DNA of 64,000 nucleotides, taken from assembly GCA_030407315.1 (NCBI GenBank), contig JALQPE010002265.1:117076-181075 (forward strand). Direction: 5' to 3'. The position numbers were made by a program, and so were the translations under genes. Shown here one piece after another: positions 38,920 through 50,660 of the stretch. Each line of letters begins with the position of its first letter. Within the stretch, counting starts at the first letter, position 1. The notes under the pieces are model-generated. The model ran no database searches and was not told the DNA's origin. It saw nothing but the letters and a program-made list of their open reading frames with translations. This DNA comes from Asparagopsis taxiformis (lineage: Eukaryota; Rhodophyta; Florideophyceae; Bonnemaisoniales; Bonnemaisoniaceae).

Positions 38920-39217
38920 CACTGTGATGAACACGGACTGCGTTTCGCAAGGCGGGAGAGAGACCATAATAGATCGGATCAAATTTTTTTAAAAAAATTG
39001 GGCGCTTGACGTGCCATCGTTTTCAACATACAGTTGGGGGGTAGTCGACTGATGGCGACTGCCGCTCAAGCAGTCACGCGATCCTTTCAATATCTCAACT
39101 AGGTTTCCGCTGCGCAACGCGCTTGCCACACAGCTCACACTCCGCTTCGCAACCAACGACGAGCGCGACGGCGGCGCTCAGTGCGCACCATCCTACCGAT
39201 ACGCGCGATTGTTCGCC
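38920..39217. promoter_or_regulatory. Divergent promoter, QueG and SmB, with AT palindrome
   Basis: The 298 bp lie between divergent ATGs. A perfect 18-bp palindrome made of a T-run followed by an A-run lies at 38982-38999, about 65 bp from the QueG ATG. Otherwise GC-rich. No gene is supported. Confidence 0.45.
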
Positions 39218-40120
39218 ATGTCTCTAACAAAGAGCAGCAAAATGCTGCAGTTCATCAACTACAAAATGCGAGTTACACTGGACGACAAGAGAACGCTAGT
39301 CGGGCGATTTCTTGTGTTTGACAAACACATGAACATTGTGCTCGCTGATTGCGAGGAGTTTCGCAAGGCGAAGAAGAAAGTACGATATTGACATGCAAAC
39401 GATTGCGCACTGCGACAACGAAAAATGACGACAGTTACTGACTTTTGTATGTACATGATATCTTCTCTACGACCTACACTATCGTCTTTATCCCGCTGCG
39501 AACCGATCGACGCAGACAAGCGAGGAGAGGCGAGCTCTTGGCCTGGTATTACTACGCGGCGAATGTGTAGTATCAATTGCAGTTGAAAGTGCGCCGGCGC
39601 CCAAGAGTGGCAAACGAACGGCATCGGCGGCAGGTCTGCCCACACCCGCGGAGCGCCTGGCACCAATGGGTCGCGGAGCAGCAGCACCGGGTTTGGCAGG
39701 TCCAGCGCCGGGTATTGGCGGTCCCAATCTGGCCGCTATGCAGCCGCAATTGTCAGGTAATGCTCAAATGTACCAAGCGACAGCGGCGTACGGTCGGGGG
39801 GCGCCCGCAACAATGGCACCATATGGGCGCGGAATGGCGCCACAGATGCCGATGGCGCAAGGATCGGCGTATCCTGGCGGCTCGTCTCATATGATGGGCA
39901 TGCCTGCTGCGTATGGACGAGGAATGGTAAGTTGAGACATGTTTGTTTGTGCATTGTATGCATATGTGACAAGCATTGAGACAGAGAACTGACGCCAGCT
40001 GTGTCTTTTGTGTCTGCTTAATTTTAGACGCCGAATGCAGAGTTGATGCGCACAACTGCTGTGCGACCACCACCGGGGTACGACAGGGGCGGGGGCGCTC
40101 CTCCACCTGCGAGTGGGTGA
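39218..40120 (+). CDS. SNRPB: Spliceosomal core protein SmB (three exons)
   Basis: Component of the heptameric Sm ring on U1, U2, U4 and U5 snRNAs. Exons 39218-39379, 39516-39926 and 40028-40120; introns of 136 nt (GTACGA...GCAG) and 101 nt (GTAAGT...TTAG), both at phase 0. The joined protein is 221 residues. The Sm1 motif is in exon 1 (KMLQFINYKMRVTLDDKRTLVGRF, then FDKHMNIVLADCEEFRK). The Sm2 motif (ALGLVLLRGECVVSIAVE) is in exon 2. A Pro/Gly/Met-rich tail with GRG and PPPGY motifs, as in SmB/B', ends in exon 3 with RPPPGYDRGG. The long tail separates SmB from other Sm/LSm proteins. Converges with an unknown gene, 56 bp between stops. Confidence 0.95.
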
Positions 40121-40176
40121 CATGCATAGCGTCGACGTATTGTACAGCGCAGGTAAAGAGATTTGGAGCGGGTCGA

Positions 40177-40707
40177 TCACATGGTGTTGTTGTCCTCTTG
40201 CGGCGCCTGGAGGGCTGCGAGTTCTGCGCAAGGGATGATGATCTTTCGTTTCTGTGAGGGACGACGTCTGAAGATTGGCGGTGTTTTGAGTCGTTTGTAC
40301 GTGTCGGCGTCCACGTAGACGGTTTCATCGGCTGCAAACTTTGGTCGATTTGCATGCGAGGTCGGGGAGGAGAATGAGGCAACGTTTTCGGAAGCAGGAG
40401 CAGGCTGTTCTCGTTTTGTCATAATGCGTGGGCATATTGGGGATCGAGCGGCGCTGGTTGGAGTGGTGGGCGCGTTGGGACGGTCGGGCTTTGTCGGTGT
40501 GCGCTGGGCGTGATTGTTGTTGGTGTGCGATATTGCGGAAGCTGTGACGGCTGCGAGCTGTTCTTTGTACTTTGCGATTTCGTGCGCTTTCAAGTCTTTG
40601 AATTCCTTGTCATCCACGAGACCATCGTCGTAGAGTCTCTTGGCATCTTGCAAGGCGACTTTGAGATTTTCGCGTAGGAGGCACTGAGTATCATTGGCAA
40701 AGTTCAT
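40177..40707 (-). CDS. Unknown 176-residue protein with short N-terminal coiled segment
   Basis: The frame starts with an ATG at 40707 (MNFANDTQCLLREN). Residues 8-50 form an amphipathic helical region, ALQDAKRLYDDGLVDDKEF, reminiscent of the SHOCT motif (a short helix-turn element often found at protein ends in prokaryotes and viruses), then EIAKYKEQLAAV. The remainder is Pro/Thr/Ser rich with a basic C-terminal patch (RRRPSQKRKI). A TATA-like box lies about 210 bp upstream on the same strand. No family is recognised. It is probably a real gene because of its composition and promoter element. Confidence 0.6.
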   Translation of the reverse strand: MNFANDTQCLLRENLKVALQDAKRLYDDGLVDDKEFKDLKAHEIAKYKEQLAAVTASAISHTNNNHAQRTPTKPDRPNAPTTPTSAARSPICPRIMTKREQPAPASENVASFSSPTSHANRPKFAADETVYVDADTYKRLKTPPIFRRRPSQKRKIIIPCAELAALQAPQEDNNTM

Positions 40708-40999
40708 CGGAAGGAGCGGGTTGATCGAAGGCGGCGATGGGGACGGGTACTACTCGAGTAGGACAGTGAGCTGTAGAGCGCAATGTGGCCGGGCGCTCCC
40801 CGGTGCAAAGTTGAGAGCCGTTGCGTAGATGAATGACGTCGTACAGTGCTTGACATACGAATTTGAATAATTGAATATTTGCCAACTTCCATCATCACGT
40901 CACACACACGATCCTTTATACTGTAAACTAACCAACTCGTGACCACGACTTGGATCTTGTCACCCACACTTTTATACCGACACGCACGCCATTTCATTT
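40708..40999. promoter_or_regulatory. Promoter of the unknown 176-residue gene; NOL9 3' side
   Basis: The 292 bp contain CCTTTATA at 40913-40920, which reads TATAAAGG on the minus strand, about 205 bp upstream of the ATG at 40707. Confidence 0.4.
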
Positions 41000-43018
41000 C
41001 TATCGCCTCATCAACGTGGCTCTACTTCGCATTGGCTCCCCAATAGCGATAGAACCACAGCAAATGTACGGCGCATCTTCCGATCGTGATATTCTATCTG
41101 CAGCAACTGTCAAGAACAATGCGCGTGGAATTTGTATGCCACCACTGATTAACATGCCCGTGCATCCTTCCAAAACATTCGGTGGAATTGGAGTAGATAC
41201 AAAAAACACCTTCTTCTCAGGATCAACAGCTCGCACTATGCCAAGTCCACGTACAGCCCAACTCGTCTCACCATCTTTGTTCTTCTGCTCAGCTGCAAGA
41301 GCGACCAAAGTGGCATTTAGTGCAGCGTATATATTTTCTTCTTTCAAGCCATCTCCAACTGTAACTATAGATACATCTTCAGCCGACACATTGTACACGC
41401 GTCCCAACATCAGCTCTTTGCTGAAATATGACGCAATATGCAAGTCACGTAGAGCATTCGAAGAAAACACTGTGCTTCTCGTAGCATATGGGCAGATCAA
41501 ATCGTAGACATGTTGTTCTGGCACACGTGAACATATCTCGCGCAAGAACAAGTTTGGAGCGCTATTCGCAAATTGGAGAATTGCAACATGACTCGGATTG
41601 GCACAATTTTGCAGAAACCTTAGTAGATCTGCTCCCACGCCCGCAATCCATCCTGAGCAGTTAATGATTATAGGACAGTTGTGCTCATTTGCAAATTTCA
41701 TAGCAGCTTCAGTGACCTCTGAAATGAACTGTGCATACAAATCGGGATCCTCTCGAGCCGTCACGTCTCCAAAGTAGCGTGCAGCAATAGGTACCATTCG
41801 ATTCGACGCAGCGGCAGCCCCCAAGCGCAAGTGTGTAATCAGATGAGCTGAAATAAGTCCCGGCGGATTCATTTCCGGTTGACCAACGTCGGTATCAATC
41901 AACACAATTCTTTGTCTGTGGCTGAGAAGATGGTTGCTGATGCATCGTACAAATGTACTTTTTCCTGCACCACTATAACCACAAACGAGGAGACGAAAAG
42001 TTGACCAGTTTGTAACGCTTGACAAAAACGAGTCAATGGATGCGGTGACAGTTTTCCACTTATGCCATTCCTGAAATACTGGCGTTTTGCCTGTTTCCTT
42101 CAAAACAGACATTCCGCCAACCAAATTGGCTCCTGTACAAGTTGAGGGCACTCCTGCTTGTGATGCATACTCTTTGATAGTCACCGAAATATCTGAGGAA
42201 GTTTGCAGTGATTCATTCTGCCAATCTTGTTGGTTTTCGATGGATGTAAACAACACGACAGCACTATACTTACTGTTCCGCGTCACGTTTTTCAAAGATG
42301 CGCTTATCTTTTTATGAATTGCGGCTTTTGAGTCAGTTGAGTCGATTTCCTTACTCTCAGCGCCACAGCGCTTATTTTTGGGCTCATGTTGCGGACTTAT
42401 CCTGATAAGAAATGGTGCAATAGGGGCCGAAACAATGAGTGCAGGATCTGAAGCCGACGTCAGGGAAGCGCCAAGAACTTCTACTCTACCTTTGATGACA
42501 GACATCCACACTGAACCTGACAGCACGATGCCATTGTTTTTTATACCGACTGCAGAAAATTCGGTGTCAAACATGCATCCCCTTTCCAATACATTACAGT
42601 TGTTGCCGTCATTGCAACGTGAAGGTGGTGCAGCTGCCGGCACAGTTGTTGATCGGGTTGTAGGCGTAGTTCCTGGTGAAGTTACCCGCGCAGGTACAGG
42701 TGACTTATCTCGTTTAGAGATGGTGCGTGCGGCTTGTTTGGATTTATGGACTTTGGCGGCGGCGGTGGTAGTGGTGGCGGCGGCGGCATGCGGATATGAA
42801 TCTGAATCACCGTCATAACTGTACGACTCCTGGTATGGTGACCTTTGAACCCGAAGGATGGAATGATATTGGTACTGACTAGCGGAGGAATCTGAGTTTG
42901 ACGACAAGCTCGGTTCCGGTCGGTCTAGATCCACTTCAGTGGTAATCAAAGGGCGCTTCCTCTTCTTGGGGTTTGGGTCGCTTCGCTGTCTCGGGGAGGT
43001 TCGTTTCGTAGAGTCCAT
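41000..43018 (-). CDS. NOL9: Polynucleotide 5'-hydroxyl kinase NOL9/Grc3
   Basis: Nucleolar RNA kinase that phosphorylates the 5' end left by Las1 in ITS2 during 25S/28S rRNA maturation. The protein is 672 residues with a basic N-terminus containing KKRKRP (nuclear signal) and a disordered Ser/Thr/Ala region to about 150. A beta-rich N-terminal domain follows (VSAVGIKNNGIVLSGSVW-like). The Clp1-type P-loop kinase domain starts near residue 335: FRLLVCGYSGAGKSTFVRC (Walker A about 345), IVLIDTDVGQPEMNPPGLIS, YFGDVTAREDPDLYAQF and IINCSGWIAGVGADLL. The C-terminal domain carries LGIVRAVDPEKKVFFVSTPIP. DxGQxEfxPPGxiS and the order of motifs separate Grc3/NOL9 from Clp1. High confidence. Confidence 0.92.
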   Translation of the reverse strand: MDSTKRTSPRQRSDPNPKKRKRPLITTEVDLDRPEPSLSSNSDSSASQYQYHSILRVQRSPYQESYSYDGDSDSYPHAAAATTTTAAAKVHKSKQAARTISKRDKSPVPARVTSPGTTPTTRSTTVPAAAPPSRCNDGNNCNVLERGCMFDTEFSAVGIKNNGIVLSGSVWMSVIKGRVEVLGASLTSASDPALIVSAPIAPFLIRISPQHEPKNKRCGAESKEIDSTDSKAAIHKKISASLKNVTRNSKYSAVVLFTSIENQQDWQNESLQTSSDISVTIKEYASQAGVPSTCTGANLVGGMSVLKETGKTPVFQEWHKWKTVTASIDSFLSSVTNWSTFRLLVCGYSGAGKSTFVRCISNHLLSHRQRIVLIDTDVGQPEMNPPGLISAHLITHLRLGAAAASNRMVPIAARYFGDVTAREDPDLYAQFISEVTEAAMKFANEHNCPIIINCSGWIAGVGADLLRFLQNCANPSHVAILQFANSAPNLFLREICSRVPEQHVYDLICPYATRSTVFSSNALRDLHIASYFSKELMLGRVYNVSAEDVSIVTVGDGLKEENIYAALNATLVALAAEQKNKDGETSWAVRGLGIVRAVDPEKKVFFVSTPIPPNVLEGCTGMLISGGIQIPRALFLTVAADRISRSEDAPYICCGSIAIGEPMRSRATLMRR

Positions 43019-43161
43019 GAATGCGAGTTGACGCCGCGCGTCGCAGACGAGCGATGAAAATGTAAAAATAACAAATAGTCTGAAAGAAATTTATATCTAC
43101 AAAGACGCTGAAATGGTTGACGATGTTGCTCCATCGTCAGCTCTATACATAACTATACTTA

Positions 43162-46100
43162 TTATCGCAGCGCCACTGTAGATGGTCCATACGCAAATCG
43201 CTGCACACTTTGCATCTGCAACTTGAAATTACGAACTACATCAATGTGCAAGGGATAGATGCTCAACCAGCTTTTGTATGGCCAGCTCGGAGGTGTCACA
43301 ATATGTCTCAGACCGTGGAAATTAGTAGCAATAGTGTTAACAATCGTTTGCACATCATATGAATCCCATGTCGGTCGGTCGTCGATCATTTCTCCACTTT
43401 GTTCTGCGTCACCATAATGTCGCATCAGATTGAGTTCAATTGCTTTGACACCCCCGTCCTCAAACCGAGCTAGAATTGCACTTGCTTCCACACCTTTTCC
43501 TTCTGATATACTAGTTTTCGACACGATTGCGAAGTCTCGTCGGTCAGCATCAACAACGTCCCCAGACCTCTCCATTAGCAAATGCGTGTCAGAATCACAA
43601 ACGCTTAATAAAGAAAGAGAACAAATTGGCGGTGCCTTGATTTCCATTGTAGGGGCCGTCTTGGTAGACCCGTTAGTAGCTGCAACATGTGGAACACCAG
43701 GAGTTGCTGGTGTCGGTTGGTCAATGTACGAGTCAGACAAATCATCCGACCTTCCATTCTGCATTGGAGGGAATCTTCGGATCGTATTCTTGTTCTGCTG
43801 TTCCTCGCTCCTCTTATCCGACCCATTACCCTCGCAAAGCACCTTTCCAATAACCCAGTCCCAATCTTCGACTTCGCCACTTTCCATTACTCCAAGCTTC
43901 GAAACTGTTGCATGCACTTCAGCAACATAAGATATACGCCATCTCTGCCCCCGCGCCCACATGTACCAAAACGCCCGTCGTCGAGATGCACTGACACCCA
44001 ACTTGGAAACAGGTACTGTCGCAATATCCAACATTTCACCTCTTTGGTCAGTCCAAGCAAACACATATCTTGATGAAGCCTCACAGCACGCATAGGACAA
44101 ATGCAACACAAGGTTCGATCTATCTCCCGTTTGACCCATATGTTGACCAACTCCAGCAAGTACCACAGCTGGCTCATGTAAATATGACGGAGCTAGAGCA
44201 CAGCTCTGATCCGACAATACTCCACTGTGTGATGATGAAAGAGGTAGAGAGCTTCCGGCATTTTCATCAGTGGAACTGGCCATAGGTGAGACAGGTGTTG
44301 GAGCACTTCCTCCAGGCGATTCTGCAACAATATCTGGTGTCATTGGTGACATCAAATCATCTGGCATCAGAGCAACACGAGGTAATAGCCCCGCCACCTC
44401 CCCATCAAGATTCGGTGTGCGCACACGTTTCGACCTAATGGAAGAAAACACAGCAAAAGAAACAGCTTTCATCAATTGGGGACGTAAAGGACGGTCCAAC
44501 AATCCATCAATTTCTGCACGTCCACTTAATTGTCTGCTTACGCCTTCTCGCGGAATGATCCTAACAGTGATTGAAGCAACGCTCTTGGACGCTGGTGATG
44601 CTCGCCATGAAGCCGATGGAAGTCCATTTGCAGAAGATGATGAACTAATCATAGACGGAGCAGTCCCAGGAACTGCACCAACCAACGGAGCGATCGCTTT
44701 CAACAAAGCAACGTTTGCTGCTGTTTGATTTTTGGCGAACGGAGAAATAATATATGTCACGATATTGGTAGCAGACGCTGAAGGATTCTTCCGTTGGTCG
44801 CGAGTGACTGCAGCTAGTTTCGTACACAAACCAGTAACTGCAAGATGATATTGTTCAGCCATGGCTTTGTCGTACTCTGAGAGGTTGTTACGATTTGCAT
44901 TGACTGACGATCCTCCTTCAGATCCCTGAGATACAGAATTAGATATGAGTGTAACTGCATCGAAAGGCATTGGAACATGTCGTCCAAAGCAGCATTCCTC
45001 GTACGCGGCAGAGACATCGCGAAGGAACAATCTAACATCATTTTCCATGTCCTTGGGTGCAACTGCAACATACTCGACATTTTTTCGATCGCTGTAGGGC
45101 TCAAGTCCGGCTTTTTCCCACAACGGAAGCACACCACTAGATGTTTCCATCCATTCGTTGTTGTAACCAACGCATATCCGGGGAGGAGTCAACGGGAACA
45201 CTTCTGCGTTTGAACCTAGGATATCGCAAACTCCCAACGGCCCCTGGATTTTGAGTGATAGACCATCTGCATCATGCTCTCTCAGTGATGCTGAACAGTT
45301 TCCAAGAACATGACTTGTTTCTAGAACACGCGGCAATCCTAATAAGACGCGTCGCATAGTAGCGGAAGAGACGCGCTCGCCTCTCGTTCCAATTACTGAT
45401 GGACATCCGCTCGATGCAGTCTTACCCTCGTTCAGTGAATTTTGAACCTCGACTTCCTTGAATAATTCTAGTTCATGAACCGAGAAAACTTGCATCTCGA
45501 ACAGAGAAAGTAAGCGAGGATCTCTCGTTCACGCTTTGAAGTAATACGGGCTCCAGCACCAATTCCCTGTGACGGTGATTGCGCAGTCTTTGAAACTGCC
45601 ACAGGTCCATGGAATCCTTGCCTTCCCACAACAGGTTGTCCTTGCATGAAGCCCTTCATATCATCATCTCTAGCGGTCATAGTGGACGTATTTCCGTCTC
45701 CAGTATACGAGGAACTTCCGTCTGATAGCAACCTGGCTGTAGAGTGCTGAATCGCTCGACCTGTTGCAAGCATCAAGCAAGCACTCTTACAATCAACAGC
45801 GACAGACTGCACTAGCATATCTTTGGAGTGATCCTTAGCGTTAGATTCTTGGGAGCGCATTGATTCCCTACAATCAATTTCAGATACTGGAGGTCTTCCC
45901 GCTTCCGATTTCTTGCCAAGGGCATCTTTAAGTAGAGAGTCAAAGCCCATAAGATTTGTTTCACAAGATGGATCATCACCAACATCTTCATCGGATTCAT
46001 CTTCTGGTAGACTTCCATTTTCAGAAAGGATTAGTGGAACCCTGTCCCCAATCCCTCTTCTTGAAAGGCCGAAGAAGGTCTTAAGCTTTCTCTCAGGCAC

Positions 46101-48404
46101 ATAAAGTGACCGAATATTTTGAGAGTCGTACTTCGATGGAACGAGGCTGGGAGCATAAGTCGAGCGACTTTCCTGAGTTCCCACACTTCGTGAAGACCGC
46201 ATTGTCTGAGGAACAGAAAACATATCTGTGGCAATTCTTGACAGAGGTGACTTCCTAATGTATTTAGTTCTGCCATTGGCTTTTCCAATTCGACCAGCAA
46301 CGTTGAGGCGGACAGACCTCCGTTTCGTAAGATCCTCTTCGAAGAACTCGTTCAACTGGGCGCTCACAGATGCTCTGCTCGGTCTTGCTGAGGGAACAGG
46401 CTTGCGTAGCGCTGACAACGTCAAATTAACCAAATCCTTCCCATCTGGACTGCTGTCAGTAGTTCCTCTACGTACAATACCATCTTTTGTGTCTGAATCT
46501 CCCTCAGCTTTCTCAACGTCAAAATCTACTTCCATTTTGACGACACGCGACTGCTTGTTAACATCACCCTCAGACTGCACAGCATCAGAGTCTTGGCCGC
46601 GTCCACGAGTTTCTGAAAGTGCAGCTCGAGTTGATCTTGCAGCATCTTCACTAGAAGTAATTGGATTTTCTACTCCCATGAGGCGGTCATCCATACCTCC
46701 ACCAAAAAACTGTGTTACATCATCATCAAACGCAGAGAAGTCATTCATATCCATGGACGGTCCGGCGTCGAAACCTGTACATGTCTCAGCAGGGTTGCTA
46801 CCGTCACCTTCCAAGTTGAAAGCATCAATGCCATTTGCACTTTGTACTGTTTTAGGAACCGGTTCAGTCTTCAGCATGTGATTGTGGGACTTTGAGGGTG
46901 TCTGTGGAGGTAGCTCGTGTTGCTTGTCGCCTCCTGATTGATCTCTTGCGCTTGGAGTTCTTACTCGAGCACTTGAACCATTCTTTGCCTCCTCTTGATT
47001 TGATGTATTGGTTGAAGCTCTTGTGGATGAAGTAGGTTGCTTCGCGTTTGTAGTCTCCAATGTTGGTAGCGGAACTGGGTCCACCAGAGGATGGTACAGC
47101 GTCGGTACAGGGTCAGTAACACCTTTTTTCGCTTCTGCCACAATTGCAGCATTGAAAGAATAGGCCGTTGGAGATTTAGACAATGCACTCTGTTCCGTCA
47201 TTGAAGGGCACTGCTGCTGTCTGAGCGTCTCTTTGGGAACAGGAGAAACTTTTGTCTGTGTTTCTTCGACAACAGCACTTGGAGATCTGGGGCGCTTACG
47301 TGAGCGCCAAAGTCCTGTGCCGGATTTAGAAGGCTTCTTCGAGTTGGAACTGATGGCTTTGACACTGTTAGATGCCGAAACTTGAGCTGATGTTTGCTTT
47401 TGCGATTTCTTGATTGCAGTTGAGAAATCCTTGCTTTCAGTGGTGAGGATACATGCCCGTGGGAAGGGTGCTATGGTTCCGTCTTCAAGGCGTAAGAAAA
47501 CGACAGCAGAATCCTTGAGTTCTCCAAAGGGCAGAAGACCCGCTTCACGCCACCTTTTGAGAACAGAGGCAGTGAGAGTATCCCCAGCAGGCGATCTCTT
47601 GGCAAGAGTCGCTTTAAGACCTAGAGGGGAGGTAAAAACTGGAAGCTGTACGTCATCGGCGCTACCTAGAACGATTGCGGTGTCTTCGTCATCTAGACGA
47701 CGGACGTTGATATGGGAAACGGCGACACGAATGAGAATATGAGTTTGCTTGCCAGTGCCGAGAGACATGCGGAAGAGATAAGAGAGGCCGCGCTCAGCGT
47801 GGAGAATATGATCGGAAACGCGCAGAGCTCCTTCGGCCTCTAGGGCGACTGTGAAGGCGCGTTTGAGCGCGGCAAGGAGTGCATTGGTTTGAGCAATTGG
47901 AGCATGTGGTGTCCAGACGCCTTCTTCTGCTGTGACGAATGTCTCAGCGACAAGGTCGGTCGCAGTCTGAAGGGTATCAGAAGTTCCAAAGACCCAAAGG
48001 GAAAGAGCGTTTGGCGCATGGTCATTTGGAGAGAGTTCGCGGGCGGGACGAGTTGCGTTTTGCTTGAAATCGGTATGAGTAGCTTCTGTCTTGAGAGAGG
48101 TGGAATGCTTTACTGGATGGGAATTGTATACAACGGTGGTCAAGGCGGCCGGGACGGACTCGGCGAGCAGAGCTACAGCTGTAGCAGCATAAGCGGTTTC
48201 CTTGCCAACGCCGTACTCGAGCCACTTTGCTCTGTCGGCAACGGAGCCTGGTTGCTTGGAGGAGTTGGAAGTGGGTGCGGGTGCGGATGTGGGCGCTGAG
48301 TGCGGAGGGTGCAGCTGAAAGCGCAGGAAGGGAAGGTGGGTGAGATTGCGCAGAGCAAGAGCGCTGACAGTGACGGGGGGCTGAAAGGTGGGACTGTCGT
48401 CCAT
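43162..48404 (-). CDS. MED13: Mediator subunit MED13, reading frame broken once near 45470-45530
   Basis: Scaffold of the Mediator kinase module that joins CDK8-CycC-MED12 to core Mediator. Two open frames on one strand make the gene. The N-terminal piece is 45468-48404 (ATG 48404, 978 residues) and the C-terminal piece is open from about 45527 to 43162. The first holds a MED13_N-like region (WLEYGVGKET, GLSYLFRMSLGTGK, LPFGELKDSAVVFL) and a long acidic/Ser linker with HGPVAVSK near its end. The second begins near RDPRLLSLFEMQVFSVHELELF and has the diagnostic GPLGVCDIL, RICVGYNNEWMETSSGVLPLWEKAGLEPY and later WPYKSWLSIYPLHIDVVRN. One extra base near 45528 would give a single protein of about 1,770 residues. 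No standard intron fits. See findings for the frame break. Confidence 0.8.
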
Positions 48405-49015
48405 GGCCTTTACAAGCTTCGCGGGGAGCGGAGCGAGTTGGTTGCGTCGGACAGAGCGGAGGCGAGGAGCGGGAAACGCGGGGCGGGGGATGCACGCAGG
48501 AGATTGAGGAGGGAAGGAAGATGACGGGCGGGCATCGCCGTTGCGGTCTGTTTCTGCTCGGTAACTCAACTGCAGGGACAAAAAAGGAGTGGCACGGAAT
48601 ACGCGGCAGGCGGTGTAAAATGGGCGAGTTGGGGAAAGAGCGCGTTTTCAGCGCACCGAGTAGATTTTCGAAAGAAACATTGCAGTTGCACTGGTGCTGA
48701 TGAGTACCTTTTTTGAGCATTTAATAGGACATTCAATCTAATGTGAAGGTAGTGCTCAGGTCGCGCATTACACTGTAATTCTACGCCATACACCAACCAA
48801 ATTTTGCCAAATGGATTTTGCCAATTGTGATTGGATAGACCTGAATAGCCCGCCTGCATGCCTCTGTCCGGCGCAAGCGCGAAAACCGACGCCCCGACAC
48901 GGCCCCGCGCGGCCCCAGGCCCCCCATTCCAATGCACTAAATTTATCTCGCTTCGCTTCGCTTGCTGTCTGCCACCAATCCTTCCCAATCTGATCACTAT
49001 CTCCACCAGCGCAAC
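48405..49015. promoter_or_regulatory. Divergent promoter, MED13 and FAHD1
   Basis: The 611 bp between divergent ATGs contain an inverted CCAAT box (TGATTGG) at 48828-48834. A GC-rich stretch (48880-48930) precedes the FAHD1 start. The MED13 frame is open upstream to 48581 but lacks an ATG there. Confidence 0.4.
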
Positions 49016-50017
49016 ATGATGCCTGCCCGACTGGCATTTCTTGCTTCCGCTCACGTGCCGCAATTATTTTCCTCCACCTTCCTATCGTTGTCGAGCCGCT
49101 CGCCAATTACAACTCCGATCACCCGCTTCGCTCCAGCACTCCGAATGTCCACCCTCCCTGACGCAGATGCCGCGCTCCACAATCTTTCCCGAAAAGCAGT
49201 AGCAGTACGTCTATATCCCTCCGTCCCATCGCTGCCACCCACTCGTGCACTCTATCTAATCCTCGCTCCCCCCTATTTCTTTCCTAGATCGCCTTGAATT
49301 ATGCAGATCACGCCAAAGAAATGCACTCCGAAGCAGATCGTGCTGCTCCTTTCTGGTTCTTTAAACCTTCCACTAGTTATCTACCAGCCAATAGCGCGCC
49401 TATTCAATTGCCGCCAGAAGCACTCGTGCACCACGAAGGTAGAGTTCTGTACTTTAATTATAGCACAAACTCATAACATTCGCTGACCCAATCCCTGCTT
49501 TCCATTGTCATGCCACCTTGCCCGCATATGTCTCCATGTGTGAACAGTGGAACTTGGAGTGGTAATAGGTAAACCTGCTAGACATGTCATTGCACGTAAT
49601 GCTGCAGAGCATATCGCTGGTTACGTCTGCGCCATTGATCTCACAGCTCGAAACTGGCAGAACGAGGCAAAGTCCATCGGCCGACCCTGGAGCTTGGCCA
49701 AGGGCTGCGATACCTTTATGCCAGTATCAAACGTCTTGCCGCCGGATTCCATTCGTATGGATGCAGAAACGGGAGTTGTAGACGTTGAGCTTTATCTGCA
49801 GGTCAATGGTGAGGTGCGACAGCAAGGCACCACTGCAAACATGATCTGGAGAATTCCGGAACTAATTGAACACATTTCTAAATACGTAACGCTGGAAGAA
49901 TGGGACATCATTCTAACCGGAACCCCGTCCGGAGTCGGACCGGTCAAAGGTGGTGATCGGGTTACAGCTGGGATAACAGGCCTTGTAGAGATGCAATTTG
50001 ATGCCATTCAAACATGA
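49016..50017 (+). CDS. FAHD1: FAHD1-type acylpyruvase/oxaloacetate decarboxylase (three exons)
   Basis: Mitochondrial enzyme of the fumarylacetoacetate hydrolase superfamily. Exons 49016-49204, 49288-49438 and 49548-50017; introns of 83 nt (GTACGT...CCTAG) and 109 nt (GTAGAG...AACAG). Joined, 269 residues, of which the first about 45 form a presequence (no acids, RFAPALRMSTL). The fold starts at KAVAIALNYADHAKEM. The metal site is VHHEVELGVVIGK, where the first exon-exon join restores HHE-VELG. Later motifs are DLTARNWQNEAK, GRPWSLAKGCDTFMPVS, VNGEVRQQG, ISKYVTLEEWDIILTGTPSGVGPVKGGD. The usual VGRNYADH reads ALNYADH, so the glycine-arginine pair is replaced. Splices are supported by this alignment. 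Converges with cytochrome c. Confidence 0.93.
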
Positions 50018-50209
50018 AAGTAAATCTAGCAATTCTGTAACTGATTTCTATCCTTTACCATAGCATGACCATCTCTCCAGGAGAGGAAGCGTTATAAAGC
50101 TGAAGAGAAGAGAGAACCAATCACTAATGCAATCAGAGCCGTTATGAGGGCGATGTAAAATTTTTGCAAGCAAGTGAGCGATGTTCACGCTTGACACCGA
50201 TATGGGCAG

Positions 50210-50660
50210 TTAGCTCGTGTTGGCCTTGAGGAAAGCAATAAGATCTGCACGATCTTGCTCCTTCTTCAAACCAGCAAAGACCATCTTCGTGCCCTTAATG
50301 TACTTCTTGGGGTTGAGCAGGTATTCAAAAAGGGTCTGCTCACTCCAGATGATACCTGAATTCTTGTTGGCAGCAGTGTAAGAGTAGCCCTCAACGGCAC
50401 CACTCTGTCGGCCGAACAAGCCCCAAAGATTGGGACCCTGCTTTGTGGTACCTCCCTCGTCGTCTGAGAAATGGTGGATTACGCGGTAATTGGAAGAGAA
50501 ATTGGTTAATACGGTGCTGCGATTGACAGACAGGAGGATCCATGCAACGGAAGCATCGAGCGCAAATTCAATATCAACTGTACGTACATGTGTGGCATTG
50601 CGAGCACTTGGTCTTGAAGATCTTAGCTCCCTTCGGTACGCGTCCTTCTGGTATCGCCAT
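50210..50660 (-). CDS. CYC: Mitochondrial cytochrome c (two exons)
   Basis: Electron carrier between complex III and IV in the intermembrane space. Exon 1 is 50588-50660 and exon 2 50210-50463; the 124-nt intron has donor GTACGT and acceptor TTCTCAG and interrupts the codon right after CHT. The joined protein is 108 residues: [24 protein letters not shown], giving the CxxCH haem site. After the junction [22 protein letters not shown] follows, then [27 protein letters not shown] with the axial methionine, and [14 protein letters not shown]. Length and all key residues are normal. The intron falls immediately behind the haem-binding motif. Confidence 0.97.

Noticed and set aside
45468..45530. 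Programmed ribosomal frameshift in MED13
   Set aside because: There is no slippery heptamer at the overlap, and similar breaks elsewhere share no motif, so a missing base is simpler.
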